A stretch of 64,000 nt of DNA from Vibrio gallaecicus (GCF_024347495.1 NZ_AP025491.1:868001-932000), one strand, 5' to 3'. Numbered from the stretch's first letter, positions 45,464 through 54,493 are shown. Notes: generated from the sequence alone by a model not told the origin. Program-made: numbers and translations.

Positions 45464-45943
45464 TCGTAGCCATTTGTACATGATGTAGCTATCAACCAAT
45501 CCTAGCTGACCATGATTGTATGCCTTAGGTATTGTGCCAATAATAGAGAAACCGAGCTTTTCCCAAAGCATAACCGCTACTTTATTAGTCGACACCACAC
45601 TATTAAATTGCATAGCATCAAAGCCAAATTCAACTGCTTTCTTTTGTGAGTCCTCACACATAAGACGAGCAATACCTTTGCCTCTAGCTTCACTTGATAC
45701 CATATAGCCACAGTTACAAATATGACTACTTGGACCCATAGCATTTGGCTTAATGTAATAAGTACCGAGAACAACGTCATTTTCAACAAACACATAAGCT
45801 TTTAATGGCATTTCACACCACAAGGAATAAGCATCTTCCAAGGTCATATTTGGGTCAAATGCATAAGTTTCTTGGGCTTGAATCACCATAGAAAACGTTG
45901 ACCAGAATGACTCAAAGTCAAATTTTGTAATTTCCCTAATCAT
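45458..45943 (-). CDS. GNAT acetyltransferase
   Basis: GGGAGGAA precedes the ATG. The 161-residue protein is a complete GNAT: IREITKFDFESFW at the start, GTYYIKPNAMGPSSHICNCGYMV, the acetyl-CoA loop SSEARGKGIARLM, and NKVAVMLWEKLGFSIIGT. The pattern is common to small-molecule N-acetyltransferases. Substrate unknown. Confidence 0.88.
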   Translation of the reverse strand: MIREITKFDFESFWSTFSMVIQAQETYAFDPNMTLEDAYSLWCEMPLKAYVFVENDVVLGTYYIKPNAMGPSSHICNCGYMVSSEARGKGIARLMCEDSQKKAVEFGFDAMQFNSVVSTNKVAVMLWEKLGFSIIGTIPKAYNHGQLGLVDSYIMYKWLRT

Positions 45944-45959
45944 GAAATTCCTCCCGAGA

Positions 45960-46058
45960 ACATAACGCCGCGTTAAGGCGTGACGAAATACTTGCCATAC
46001 TGTGAGCGAAGCGAAACCGGCAAGTGTTGAGGAATCGCTCTTAAACGCTTTGTTATAG
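45960..46058 (-). repeat. attC56 (class IV variant)
   Basis: 99 bp; arms gccgcgttaaggcgtgacg / cttaaacgctttgtta with gagcgaagcgaaa spacer. Confidence 0.9.
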
Positions 46059-46060
46059 CG

Positions 46061-46939
46061 CTACTCACTCACTAAGGTCTTCAAGCCTTTCTTCTTTACA
46101 ATGAAGTCACTAGCAAAAACCAACATAGATAAAACTAAGATCAGGACTCCCGATCTCAATAATGTTGTCTCTAAGCCCAAGTCTTTTAGTAATGAATCCA
46201 CCATCACTATAGATACTAATAGGGATAAAATATATGGGATATACAAGGAAGCGTATATTATACCTCTTTTGTTTTCAAATGAGCGGATGCTTATTAGTGA
46301 GGAAAAGATAAATATTAAAGAAACAACACTAATTAGGTATGTGTTAAGTTTTATAAGGGTAGTTTCTTGAGATACAGCAACGGACTCATGTTTCATACGC
46401 TTTAAATATAAACCATCAGATTTCTGATAGTCTACTTGACGTGGTTTATCAATTCCTGCAATTCTTGATTGAACAGATATTATCTCAGGACGTTCTTTAG
46501 ATAACACTTCAAATATAAACTGGTCGTTTGGATTTAAAAGTAACCCTTTAAAGTTAACTTCGTCTTCTTTAAAGTAATGATCAATATCAAGGTTGAAAGG
46601 AGAACTTCCTTCAACTCTGACGCCTAAGATATCGATTTCCTGTCCCATTTTGATTATCACATCTGAATCAAAATCATTTCTAGAGATTGGCTTATTTCCA
46701 GAGTTAACAATCAATATTCTAGATAGGTAGGCTGACTTCAGCTCTATCCCATCAAAACTAGTGCTTAGTTTTGACCATGAATCACCTTCTTTATAATCCT
46801 CTGTGAGGTCTTTCGTATGCATCAAGGCATAACTCAGAGATTTTTCACTACTAAACAGAGATGAATAAACTGGTGAAATCAAAAATAAAACTAGCGGAAT
46901 TAAGATAGCGGTAACGAAGATAAATGCTCTACTGTTCAT
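46061..46939 (-). CDS. Four-helix membrane protein with large periplasmic domain
   Basis: A 292-residue protein: one N-terminal helix (about 5-27), a soluble beta-rich domain of about 165 residues (SAYLSRILIVNSGNKPI is typical of a beta-sandwich), then three helices (about 199-220, 231-252, 265-283) and a basic tail. The soluble domain should be periplasmic. No family recognised. It is one of the longer cassette genes. Confidence 0.7.
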   Translation of the reverse strand: MNSRAFIFVTAILIPLVLFLISPVYSSLFSSEKSLSYALMHTKDLTEDYKEGDSWSKLSTSFDGIELKSAYLSRILIVNSGNKPISRNDFDSDVIIKMGQEIDILGVRVEGSSPFNLDIDHYFKEDEVNFKGLLLNPNDQFIFEVLSKERPEIISVQSRIAGIDKPRQVDYQKSDGLYLKRMKHESVAVSQETTLIKLNTYLISVVSLIFIFSSLISIRSFENKRGIIYASLYIPYILSLLVSIVMVDSLLKDLGLETTLLRSGVLILVLSMLVFASDFIVKKKGLKTLVSE

Positions 46940-47008
46940 TGCTTTAATACTATTCCTCTAGAGAATTTATCATACCACATGTCGAAAGGTAGTTCTGATA
47001 GCTCTGCG

Positions 47009-47133
47009 CTATAACGCCCAATTAAGTAGCTGACAACGCTACCAATACACTCAAATTTACAACCAAAATCATTGAAGCTAAACCGAGTTGAAAATGCCGA
47101 GCGTTGACAGTCTGCTTAAATTGCTTGTTATGT
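47009..47133 (-). repeat. attC57 (class II)
   Basis: Follows a two-helix membrane gene. Confidence 0.93.
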
Positions 47134-47490
47134 ACGTGGTGAAAGGTAAATACCTTGTTCCCGTAACTGAGTTTTGAGGTCGAGTAACTTCACCTGTGTA
47201 ATAACTGCAATAAATAAATTCAGAATACAACTTGCCGTCAATAACACAACGGCAACAGTACCCATTATATTTTTTACCGACACCAATAGGAGAATGACTG
47301 ATAGTAACAGTAGAAAAGTAGAGACCATTAACCAGCCTTCACTGCTTGAAAGCATGTACTTGTTAACAAGAGGCTCATGGGTGATTATAACTTTAGATGC
47401 AAAGCCACCTAATTTTATTGAAAAACTATTACCTGAAGAGCTATAGATTAGCCCATTTAAATCAAGAACATCTTCAATGCGCTTCAGCAT
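47128..47490 (-). CDS. Two-helix membrane protein
   Basis: Started at the ATG of MLKRIEDVLDL behind GGTAGG. The 120-residue product has a soluble N-terminal part (about 50 residues) and two adjacent hydrophobic helices (about 52-70 and 74-96). No family recognised. Confidence 0.65.
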   Translation of the reverse strand: MLKRIEDVLDLNGLIYSSSGNSFSIKLGGFASKVIITHEPLVNKYMLSSSEGWLMVSTFLLLLSVILLLVSVKNIMGTVAVVLLTASCILNLFIAVITQVKLLDLKTQLREQGIYLSPRT

Positions 47491-47601
47491 AAAACCTACC
47501 ATTAACTCAATAAACACAAAGTTTAATTTACTATTGGAACTACATTTTCGTTCTTGATTTAAAACACATTTCGGGTGAATTTTTACAAATCACAGAAAAG
47601 T

Positions 47602-47726
47602 ACATAACGCCCAATTAAGTAGCTGACAACGCTACCAATACACTCAAATTTACCACCTAAATCACTGAAGCCAAACCGAGTTGAAAATGCCAAACGTTGA
47701 CAGTCTGCTTAAATTGCTTGTTATGT
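47602..47726 (-). repeat. attC58 (class II)
   Basis: Follows the Gly-rich membrane-anchored gene. Confidence 0.93.
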
Positions 47727-48271
47727 TAATTACTACTCATTACTTCATGTATGGCGTCCATCAGTTCAAGTTCACTATTTTTCAGTTCTTTAAGTGAATC
47801 ACCCCACTTCTCGCGACCAGAAGGCGAGTTTATTAGTAGCACTTTAAGTGTGTTAGATGATTGAAGGTTAAAGGCATTCATTTTCTCAACTACAGAGCTT
47901 CCCCCAAGAAACCCCGCTAAAATTCGAGCTTTAATGAACTTAGATTCAGAGGAATACATTCTTATCGCCATTTCTTTAACCAAATTATTATACTGTTCAT
48001 CAGGCTCACGAGGCATACTTATAAGTATTGAAATGTATGATGACAAGTCACCACTAAAAACTGATAAATTATCAATTAATTCAGTTAGTTGTTCTCGATG
48101 ATATTTTTTATCTTTTTGCACACTTTCAGCGTCTAACTTTGCTTTTTGAATTCGATATGGTAAGTAGCCCCCGAGCAAGCCACCGGCTAAACCGACTAGT
48201 GCAGGTATACCTATCTTTATTAGGTCCCTGTATATTTCCACCTCAGAGGCTGTTTGAACGATATCTGTCAT
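47726..48271 (-). CDS. Membrane-anchored helical protein
   Basis: A 181-residue protein with one glycine-rich N-terminal helix (IGIPALVGLAGGLLGGYLPY, about 17-40), a basic coil (RIQKAKLDAESVQKDKKYHREQL), then a helical cytoplasmic part. The plan (membrane anchor plus coil plus helical domain) is like the proteins at 27682 and 33896, but the sequence motifs differ. Role unknown. Confidence 0.65.
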   Translation of the reverse strand: MTDIVQTASEVEIYRDLIKIGIPALVGLAGGLLGGYLPYRIQKAKLDAESVQKDKKYHREQLTELIDNLSVFSGDLSSYISILISMPREPDEQYNNLVKEMAIRMYSSESKFIKARILAGFLGGSSVVEKMNAFNLQSSNTLKVLLINSPSGREKWGDSLKELKNSELELMDAIHEVMSSN

Positions 48272-48308
48272 ATTGGCTATTACACATCTAGATTTTTTGA
48301 TTTAATTA

Positions 48309-48434
48309 CCATAACGCCCAATTAAGGTGTGAGCCACGCAACTACAACACTCAACTTGGACGCCGTAAACACTAAACTAAACCCAAACCAAAAATGCCAA
48401 GCGTGGGGAATCACTCTTGAATTGTTTGTTAGCT
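48309..48434 (-). repeat. attC59 (class VII)
   Basis: Follows the DUF2199 gene. Confidence 0.92.
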
Positions 48435-48437
48435 TAC

Positions 48438-48911
48438 TCACCCACCGTTAAATACATGAACCCTTTCAAGCGATATTCCATTCTCTTGCTCTTTCGTTAG
48501 CAAATGTCCCTTTTCCATTACCTGGAATGTCGGTCTTTGAGTGCCATCACCTAGTCTAACCTGAACTTTCATACCTCTTGTTTCTGGGTAGTTTGGTAAA
48601 CTATTAGCTACTGCCCCCGAAAAGGGTGATTCATTGCTATTATCGAAGTCGAATTTTTCAAAATAATTGAAAAAATCACCTTGCGAAACTTCAACCCAAA
48701 TTCCCCAACCAAAACATTTTTTAACTGCATGGACAGGCAAATACAAAACTCCTCGAATAAAGTATCTTGAATCCAAACGACATAAATCTGAATGTGTTTG
48801 TGCTCGTTCATCTCGTACTTCATCACTGAGTTCCCAAATTTCATCAGGCATTTGATATGACTTATCAAAAACAAAGTCGCCGATTTCTTTTCCACAGCAC
48901 CCACATTTCAT
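48438..48911 (-). CDS. DUF2199 protein
   Basis: AAGGAG precedes the ATG. At 157 residues it has the full DUF2199 pattern: N-terminal MKCGCCGKEIGD, DLCRLDSRYFIRGVLYLPV, CFGWGIWVEVSQGDFFNYF, and a C-terminal half ending ERVHVFNGG. The N-terminal cysteines suggest a metal knuckle. Family function unknown. Confidence 0.9.
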   Translation of the reverse strand: MKCGCCGKEIGDFVFDKSYQMPDEIWELSDEVRDERAQTHSDLCRLDSRYFIRGVLYLPVHAVKKCFGWGIWVEVSQGDFFNYFEKFDFDNSNESPFSGAVANSLPNYPETRGMKVQVRLGDGTQRPTFQVMEKGHLLTKEQENGISLERVHVFNGG

Positions 48912-48926
48912 TTGTAACTCCTTTTA

Positions 48927-49051
48927 AGCTAACGCCCAATTAAGTAGCTGACAACGCTACCAAGACACTCAAATTTTTCACCTAAATCACTGAAGCTAAG
49001 CCGAGTTGAAAATGCCAAGCGTTGACAGTCTGCTTAAATTGCTTGTTATAC
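48927..49051 (-). repeat. attC60 (class II)
   Basis: Lies 50 bases left of the DUF6434 stop; it closes that cassette. Confidence 0.93.
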
Positions 49052-49101
49052 AAAGCCTAGCAACACTCGCAGAACTTAGTGCCTTGCCTTTGAATACTAT
49101 C

Positions 49102-49317
49102 TTACTTTAATTTCTGGCGACTCGACCATTCTTTGCAGGCCTCAATCATTGTGAGGCCAATAGCTCCTTGCATCCATTGCATAAAACCTCGGTCGAATTT
49201 GAAATCATCGCCAAATTTGGATTTGAAATATCTACGAACATTTTGAGTCGTTTTATAAGTGTCTGTAATAACAGTGGTATCGAGTATATCAATCTTGTGC
49301 CAATCAACCTTTTCCAT
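49102..49317 (-). CDS. DUF6434 protein
   Basis: A 71-residue protein matching DUF6434: DWHKIDILDTTVITDTYKTTQNVRRYF, FKFDRGFMQWMQ and GLTMIEACKEW. In other bacteria this domain follows a SAP domain; here it stands alone. GGGAG lies 11 bases before the ATG. Possibly DNA-related, by domain company only. Confidence 0.8.
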   Translation of the reverse strand: MEKVDWHKIDILDTTVITDTYKTTQNVRRYFKSKFGDDFKFDRGFMQWMQGAIGLTMIEACKEWSSRQKLK

Positions 49318-49336
49318 GGTTTAGATTACTCCCTTT

Positions 49337-49463
49337 GTATAACGCCGCGTTAAGTAGTGAGCAACGCAGCCACCTAATCTAAACCATTGTACCGTAATCA
49401 CTAAACTCAACTTAAAATAAAAATGCCGAGCGTTGGGAATCTGTCTTAAACGCATTGTTATGT
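49337..49463 (-). repeat. attC61 (class I)
   Basis: Right arm cttaaacgcattgtta; follows the DUF4476 gene. Confidence 0.92.
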
Positions 49464-49486
49464 AAATCTTTGCTGTGGCAGTGAAG

Positions 49487-49978
49487 CTACTTTTCTACAT
49501 ATCCAGTTTCACAGTCGAATCCATTACATCGAATAGTGAAAGTAGTACTATTTTCACTATTCGATGCATTTAAAGTTAAAGAGCTCTTAGAGTTAGTTTT
49601 TCCCGAAAACTCTTCCACATATGTATCCACATCTGCATCTGCATCAAGAATATTTAGTATTTTAACTTTACTTGAATCAAAAGATAAAACTTCCATCAAC
49701 TCTAATAATTCTGAATCAGAATATTCTTCGTGATGACCTCGTAATACTTTAACTACTTTAACTTTTGAAGAATCAAACTCGAAATTCTTTACGAGTTTTA
49801 TTAACTCGTTAAAAGTCAGGTCTCGGTTTAGAGTATTTACATTTTCTGAAACAAACTTGTTTTTTGTTGAGTCAAAACTAAAAATTTCTACATTTTTCAG
49901 TAATTCTTCAGGCTCCATCGCCTGAACGCTTAATGAGTAAATAAAATAAAATATTGCTGATATGATAAGTTTAAACAA
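49487..49978 (-). CDS. Exported DUF4476-like protein
   Basis: TTG start behind GGAGGAA. A signal peptide (about 1-20, cut after VQA) precedes two tandem units with FEFDSSKVKVVKVL and LSFDSSKVKILNIL plus an earlier IFSFDSTKNKFV, the DUF4476 pattern, and a C-terminal tail with a cysteine pair (IRCNGFDCETG). Expected in the periplasm. Function unknown. Confidence 0.78.
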   Translation of the reverse strand: MFKLIISAIFYFIYSLSVQAMEPEELLKNVEIFSFDSTKNKFVSENVNTLNRDLTFNELIKLVKNFEFDSSKVKVVKVLRGHHEEYSDSELLELMEVLSFDSSKVKILNILDADADVDTYVEEFSGKTNSKSSLTLNASNSENSTTFTIRCNGFDCETGYVEK

Positions 49979-50005
49979 TTTCGAATTCCTCCATTTATTC
50001 GATTT

Positions 50006-50132
50006 TCATAACGCCGCGTTAAGTAGTGAGCAACGCGACCACTTTACCTAAACCATTGCACCATAAACACAATACTCAGCCTAAACTGAGAATGCCGAGC
50101 GTTGGGAATCTGTCTTAAACGCCTTGTTATAC
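50006..50132 (-). repeat. attC62 (class I)
   Basis: Right arm cttaaacgccttgtta; follows the start-less remnant gene. Confidence 0.92.
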
Positions 50133-50135
50133 GCG

Positions 50136-50435
50136 TTACAACGGTTTAGTTAAGAAACTTTCCATTCGTTCAAACTCAACTGGTGACAAGTCACACTGAA
50201 ACATATACTTGTCATTGCCTAGTGTATGCAATTCAGCAAGGTATCCAGTAAAGTAATTATGATGATTACTCTCCCTTAAACTGATTAGACGCAATACAGT
50301 ACCTGGCTTTATCGCCCATCCTGTAACGTCTCCAGCGCGGTAGTAGAGCCAACCATCACTTCGACTTAAGTAAATTGAATGTGTAGTACGTTTTTTATAG
50401 CCTTTAGTCTTGAAAAAAACACCTATACAACGCCA
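50136..50435 (-). pseudogene. Start-less gene remnant in its own cassette
   Basis: One minus frame is open for 99 codons between a TAG and a TAA just inside the attC, with coding-like sequence (HSIYLSRSDGWLYYRAGDVTGWAIKPG, YMFQCDLSPVEFERMESFL), but no ATG, GTG or usable TTG begins it. The upstream 75 bases to the next attC contain only short broken frames. The 5' part is probably frameshifted or deleted. No family recognised. Confidence 0.6.
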
Positions 50436-50508
50436 CTAACGGCTGAAAACCTAACTTAGTTTCTATCTGCCACTAGAATGATTCCATTTATGGACCCCAC
50501 CATATAGC

Positions 50509-50633
50509 TTATAACGCCCAATTAAGTAGCTGACAACGCTACCAATACACTCAAATTTACCACCGGAATCACTGAAGCTAAACCAAGTTGAAAATGCCAA
50601 GCGTTGGCAGTCTGCTTAAATTGCTTGTTAGGT
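50509..50633 (-). repeat. attC63 (class II)
   Basis: Follows the broken beta-barrel copy. Confidence 0.93.
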
Positions 50634-50646
50634 TAATCCATGAAAA

Positions 50647-51220
50647 TCAAAACATGTAAGCAAGGTGAACGTCGAAGCCACTCCCATCAAACTCTGCGCT
50701 GTTAGAAGCTACCTCATAGTTTATATAGGTATATTTAGCACCAATTCCAAATCGACCTATAGCCAAAGGAGCAAAGGCATACTCATATTGAACTATCAAG
50801 CCAGCAGCATCTTTAAAATCTGCCGTTGAGTTACAGAGACCAGCAACGGAACATTCTAGTTCGACATTAGTATGATAAGTAACTCCAGCTCCTAGCTTAT
50901 GACTTTCAAAGTTTCTAAAGAAAGATAATTCAAATGGTATTTTGCTGAACGTAACCTCTCCGTTCGATGCCTCTATTGATTCTGATTTGTATCCTACAGT
51001 ACCGCGGGTAGAAAACTGATTTGAGAATTGGTAGTCTATTCCACCAAAAAAAGAAAGTCCTTCGTTAGCATTGATTTCATCACTTTCCCCTGAGCTGTAA
51101 ATACCTTGAAATAGCTCATCTCCACCAAAGCCATAGCCAATACCTAAAACCCATGATAGATCTCGATGAAGATATCAGCAATCCCAGTAGTACTGCTTGA
51201 GGAACTACTTTTATTGTCAT
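50647..51220 (-). pseudogene. Outer-membrane beta-barrel protein, broken copy
   Basis: Second copy of the 44132 gene, very similar throughout, but 11 bases (ttagaataagc in copy 1) are missing at about 51163, within the end of the signal peptide, so the frame is lost at once. The rest of the barrel sequence and the start region with AAGGAG are preserved. It cannot yield an exported barrel. Confidence 0.85.
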
Positions 51221-51251
51221 TTGAACTCCTTGTTCTTTTATTAAAATTTAA

Positions 51252-51349
51252 ACCTAACGCCGCATTAAGGTGTGAGCAGCGCTTGCCTATACTTTGAGCG
51301 AAGCGAAAATGGCAAGCGTTGCGAATCACTCTTAAATGCTTTGTTAGCT
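51252..51349 (-). repeat. attC64 (class IV)
   Basis: 98 bp; follows the Mrr-like nuclease gene. Confidence 0.93.
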
Positions 51350-52102
51350 TTCTTGATAGTCATCAAGCCATTCTAAAAGCTGATTTTTATCTGCGAGTGA
51401 TAAATCTAAATTTGTTGTTGCTTCATTTTCAACAAAATCACGAGCGCCGGAGGTGAACATTGAAGTTGTAACTACGATAGCTACATTACCACCACTTCTT
51501 GAGTTTTTGACGCCATATAAAGATCTAATGACATCAACACCTACTTTATTATTTTCAGCATAATGCTTACACTCAATTAGGTATTTTGTTTTAAAGCCGA
51601 GTTTATCTTTATGTAATGCGATAACATCTTTACCACCATCTCTCGTTCTTTTCGTTAATTCAACTTCAAAACCCTTAGCCCTAAATATTTCGGCAGTGAC
51701 TTCCTCAAATTGTCGAGGATCTAATTCAGACAACAATTCTGGCTCAGACTTTAAAGCCAATACCAATTCAGGTATTGATTCATAAAGATCGAATAAGTCT
51801 CTTGCAGAATATATTTCACGAACATACTCTACATCTGGTTCATTAAGTGCTCTAGCACCGCTACATTTATCGATAGTGAAATTTATAAGCCCGATAGGAT
51901 ATTCTGAAACTTCAAACGTTAATTCAATATCATTTGAGCATTCATTACATTCAAATGGATACGAGAGTTCGTATATTTCTTCAGCTCCCATCGACCGCTC
52001 ATCACCGCCAATACATTCACAATTAAAGTCTTCTATAGAGATTGAATCTTTCTCAGAGCATTTACTACACTCATATTCAATCTCACCTACAAATTGCCAC
52101 AT
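51344..52102 (-). CDS. Mrr-like restriction endonuclease with N-terminal zinc fingers
   Basis: A 252-residue protein. Residues about 8-58 hold three cysteine pairs (CSKC, CEC, CNEC), probably a zinc-binding module. Residues about 128-250 form an Mrr-type PD-(D/E)xK nuclease: QFEEVTAEIFRAKGFEVELT, D155-GGKD159, and E177-C-K179, followed by GVDVIRSLYGVKNS and a VVTTSMFTSGARDF strand. Mrr enzymes cut modified DNA; here a phage-restriction role is plausible. GGAG precedes the ATG. Confidence 0.85.
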   Translation of the reverse strand: MWQFVGEIEYECSKCSEKDSISIEDFNCECIGGDERSMGAEEIYELSYPFECNECSNDIELTFEVSEYPIGLINFTIDKCSGARALNEPDVEYVREIYSARDLFDLYESIPELVLALKSEPELLSELDPRQFEEVTAEIFRAKGFEVELTKRTRDGGKDVIALHKDKLGFKTKYLIECKHYAENNKVGVDVIRSLYGVKNSRSGGNVAIVVTTSMFTSGARDFVENEATTNLDLSLADKNQLLEWLDDYQES

Positions 52103-52121
52103 ATTGAAATCTCCGATTGAA

Positions 52122-52246
52122 AGCTAACGCCCAATTAACTTGCGCAGCAACGCAATACAAAGGCTCTGCATTGCGCCTTAATCACTGAAATAGATTAGGA
52201 GTAAAACTGCCACGCGTTGTAAGTCAGGTTAAATTGTTTGTTAGCT
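52122..52246 (-). repeat. attC65 (class VI)
   Basis: Closes the two-gene cassette; partner in class is attC22. Confidence 0.9.
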
Positions 52247-52360
52247 ATTTTTATTGCAAATGAAGTCACCGATACAATCTAATATTTTACCGAAAGTGAT
52301 CACTAACTTTAAAATTTTCACAATCATTGAAATATGACGAGCTAATTCATTAAATTTCAT
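52241..52360 (-). CDS. 39-residue hydrophobic/amphipathic peptide
   Basis: A short frame with a good site (GAGGTG, five bases, ATG) and a stop that overlaps the attC core, as for most genes here. The peptide starts MKFNELARHISMIVKILKL and has a hydrophobic or amphipathic middle with two cysteines near the end. It shares a cassette with the 52450 gene, with no attC between. Size and character fit a small toxin or a membrane-active peptide, which is conjecture. Confidence 0.6.
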   Translation of the reverse strand: MKFNELARHISMIVKILKLVITFGKILDCIGDFICNKNS

Positions 52361-52449
52361 TTTTTCACCTCTTACTTAGTAGATGAAGCAAATATATCAA
52401 TGAATAAGGAGTACTCTAAATCAACTCATGTAGTGCAAAGCCATTTGCT

Positions 52450-52944
52450 CTATACGTCCGGAAAGTTTGCTAATTTATATTTAAAATCTTTTAGCAATTT
52501 GTCTATAGCGAATATACTTACGCCTAGCTGATCTGCTGCATCTTCCTTGATCTCCATAGCTTGATTTTCAAGCCATCTTTTAACATCTATCGGTTCGATA
52601 CCCTCTTTATCTGCTTGGTGTTCAAGCAGAGTCTCGCCTCCGAATAATTTAGCAGTTTTGAATTCTCTAATTAAACCTAAATTCATTGATATTGTTTCTG
52701 CAATATACATTCTTTCATTGGCTGGGATTTTTAAATGTGCGGCAGCTTTTACTTTTTGTTTTCTACTTCCATCTATAATGGAAGCTATTAAGGGTTTATA
52801 AGCAGGAGGAATATCAGCTTTTAAAACAAGTTTAGCAAGTAAAGAGCCATCGCAATAGTCCCATGCATCAACTGATGCAATCCATTCCATCATATCTCGG
52901 TTATCAACAGTTCGTCCTAAAAATGAAACTTCATTATTGCTCAT
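52450..52944 (-). CDS. Hypothetical helical protein, 164 residues
   Basis: AAGG precedes the ATG. The soluble, helical product has MMEWIASVDAWDYCDGSLLAKLVLKADIPP, IIDGSRKQKVKAAAHLKIP and a coiled C-terminal half. I recognise no family. It is followed in the same cassette by the 39-residue peptide gene, 89 bases downstream, so the two may act together. Confidence 0.65.
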   Translation of the reverse strand: MSNNEVSFLGRTVDNRDMMEWIASVDAWDYCDGSLLAKLVLKADIPPAYKPLIASIIDGSRKQKVKAAAHLKIPANERMYIAETISMNLGLIREFKTAKLFGGETLLEHQADKEGIEPIDVKRWLENQAMEIKEDAADQLGVSIFAIDKLLKDFKYKLANFPDV

Positions 52945-52968
52945 AAATCAACCTTAACCTCGAATAAT

Positions 52969-53065
52969 AGCTAACGCCGCATTAAGGTGTGAGCGGCGCT
53001 TGGCTATACTTGAGCGAAGCGAAAACGCCAAGCGTTGCGAATCACTCTTAAATGCTTTGTTATGT
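52969..53065 (-). repeat. attC66 (class IV)
   Basis: 97 bp; follows a four-helix membrane gene. Confidence 0.93.
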
Positions 53066-53524
53066 GGTGCGAACTTCGCCAATGTGCTTAATAATGTTTC
53101 CATACAATAAGATAGTCCAAAGAGCGAATACTAGTACTTCTAGTAGAATGCTTGTAAAGCCTTCGCCGTTGCCTGACAACAAGGAGTCAAAAAAAGATAA
53201 AACGATAAGAACTGGAATTAACAATACACTAAATCGTACAGTCACGACGAAGCTCAAACTAAAAAAACGTCCTAAGAAATCTTCACCTTTAACCGCACCG
53301 TTTGCTTTGTATGCCAAATAAGTGCCAACCGCGACTGTTAAGATATTTAAAAGTGACGCTAGTCGATCATATATCGAAGGATTCTCCGGCATCGGCACAT
53401 GGAATAATTCAAATGTAATGACACCAAACATAATGTTGATGAAAGCGTATACAAACCTATCAGCTTCATTTAAGCGATTTGAAACTATCTGGCGCTTGAG
53501 CGCTTCAATGTTCCAGAAATACAT
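53060..53524 (-). CDS. Four-helix membrane protein
   Basis: A 154-residue protein with hydrophobic segments at about 24-42, 55-71, 90-113 and 126-146 and a cytoplasmic N-terminus (MYFWNIEALKRQIVSNRLNEADRF). It resembles small cassette membrane proteins without a named family. The stop lies within the attC core. Confidence 0.68.
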   Translation of the reverse strand: MYFWNIEALKRQIVSNRLNEADRFVYAFINIMFGVITFELFHVPMPENPSIYDRLASLLNILTVAVGTYLAYKANGAVKGEDFLGRFFSLSFVVTVRFSVLLIPVLIVLSFFDSLLSGNGEGFTSILLEVLVFALWTILLYGNIIKHIGEVRTT

Positions 53525-53631
53525 GGCATATATCCTTAATTAGTAAGTCTATGCATAGACTATTACCTTACCAATTAGCTTTATATGCACAAACGAGTAC
53601 ATTGCGAGAAGTGGCACAGTTCTCAAGCACC

Positions 53632-53760
53632 ACATAACGCCGCGTTAAGTAGTGAGCAGCGCTAAACCACCTAACCTAAACTTTACACCGTAAACACTTA
53701 ACCCAACTTAGAATGCAAAACGCCAAGCGTTGGGAATCTGCCTTAAACGCCTTGTTAGCA
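53632..53760 (-). repeat. attC67 (class I)
   Basis: Right arm cttaaacgccttgtta; follows the membrane-anchored gene at 53755. Confidence 0.92.
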
Positions 53761-54321
53761 TTTTTTTCGCAACGCTATTAATAATGGCTTTATTTGATTC
53801 TTGCATGATTCATGTGATGATTTAAGTGATTTTGCGTAGTCTGTAAGCGACTTTCGAGTGGTAACAAGAGCTTGTTCATTCACGCCACTTGGTTCTGACT
53901 GATAAGGAGAATATGCAATATCGAACTTTTCAACTAGTACGTTGTTCATACGGTAACTATCTACAAGACTTTTTAGCTCGCCGTAAACATTTACAATACT
54001 ATGTCGAAGCTCCTTGTCTGGCAGATGTCCTAAAGCACTCGCATTGGCTGAATAAAAAGTAAAATAGTCTTGAGTTATGGGCCAATAGATAATCAAAGGG
54101 GTTCCTTCCGTAAGTTGTTCAATTTCATTTCCCATTCGTTCGTCATATTTCAACCACAAAGATTCCAGCTCGGCATGCAAACCATTTAAAACCCCTTGAA
54201 CATATTCAACCTGCTGCTTATTTCGAGGTTTTTCTTGAAACCAATTCGCTATCCAAACACCGCTTAAAGTAGCACCACCGCCAATTAAAGCAGACAAAAA
54301 ACTATTAAATTCAATACTCAA
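53755..54321 (-). CDS. Membrane-anchored helical protein
   Basis: GGAGA six bases before a TTG at 54321 is the best start. The 188-residue product has an N-terminal hydrophobic helix (FLSALIGGGATLSGVWIANW), then a helical domain (GVLNGLHAELESLWLKYDERMG, LGHLPDKELRHSIVNVYGELKSLVDSY). This plan is common in cassette and prophage proteins of unknown role. Confidence 0.68.
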   Translation of the reverse strand: MSIEFNSFLSALIGGGATLSGVWIANWFQEKPRNKQQVEYVQGVLNGLHAELESLWLKYDERMGNEIEQLTEGTPLIIYWPITQDYFTFYSANASALGHLPDKELRHSIVNVYGELKSLVDSYRMNNVLVEKFDIAYSPYQSEPSGVNEQALVTTRKSLTDYAKSLKSSHESCKNQIKPLLIALRKKC

Positions 54322-54344
54322 CTTCAATCTCCAACTACTGTAAA

Positions 54345-54488
54345 TGCTAACGCCCAATTAAGGCGTGAGCAACGCTACCACGAACCTTAACCATATCACC
54401 CTAAACACAAAACCCAACGATGGAATGAAAAATGCCATGCGTTGGGAATCGCTCTTAAATTGTTTAATTGTTTAATTGTTTGTTAGCA
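54345..54488 (-). repeat. attC68 (class VII with arm expansion)
   Basis: 144 bp; the right arm carries three tandem attgttta units (54459-54483). Follows the 116-residue gene. Confidence 0.9.
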
Positions 54489-54493
54489 CTCTT

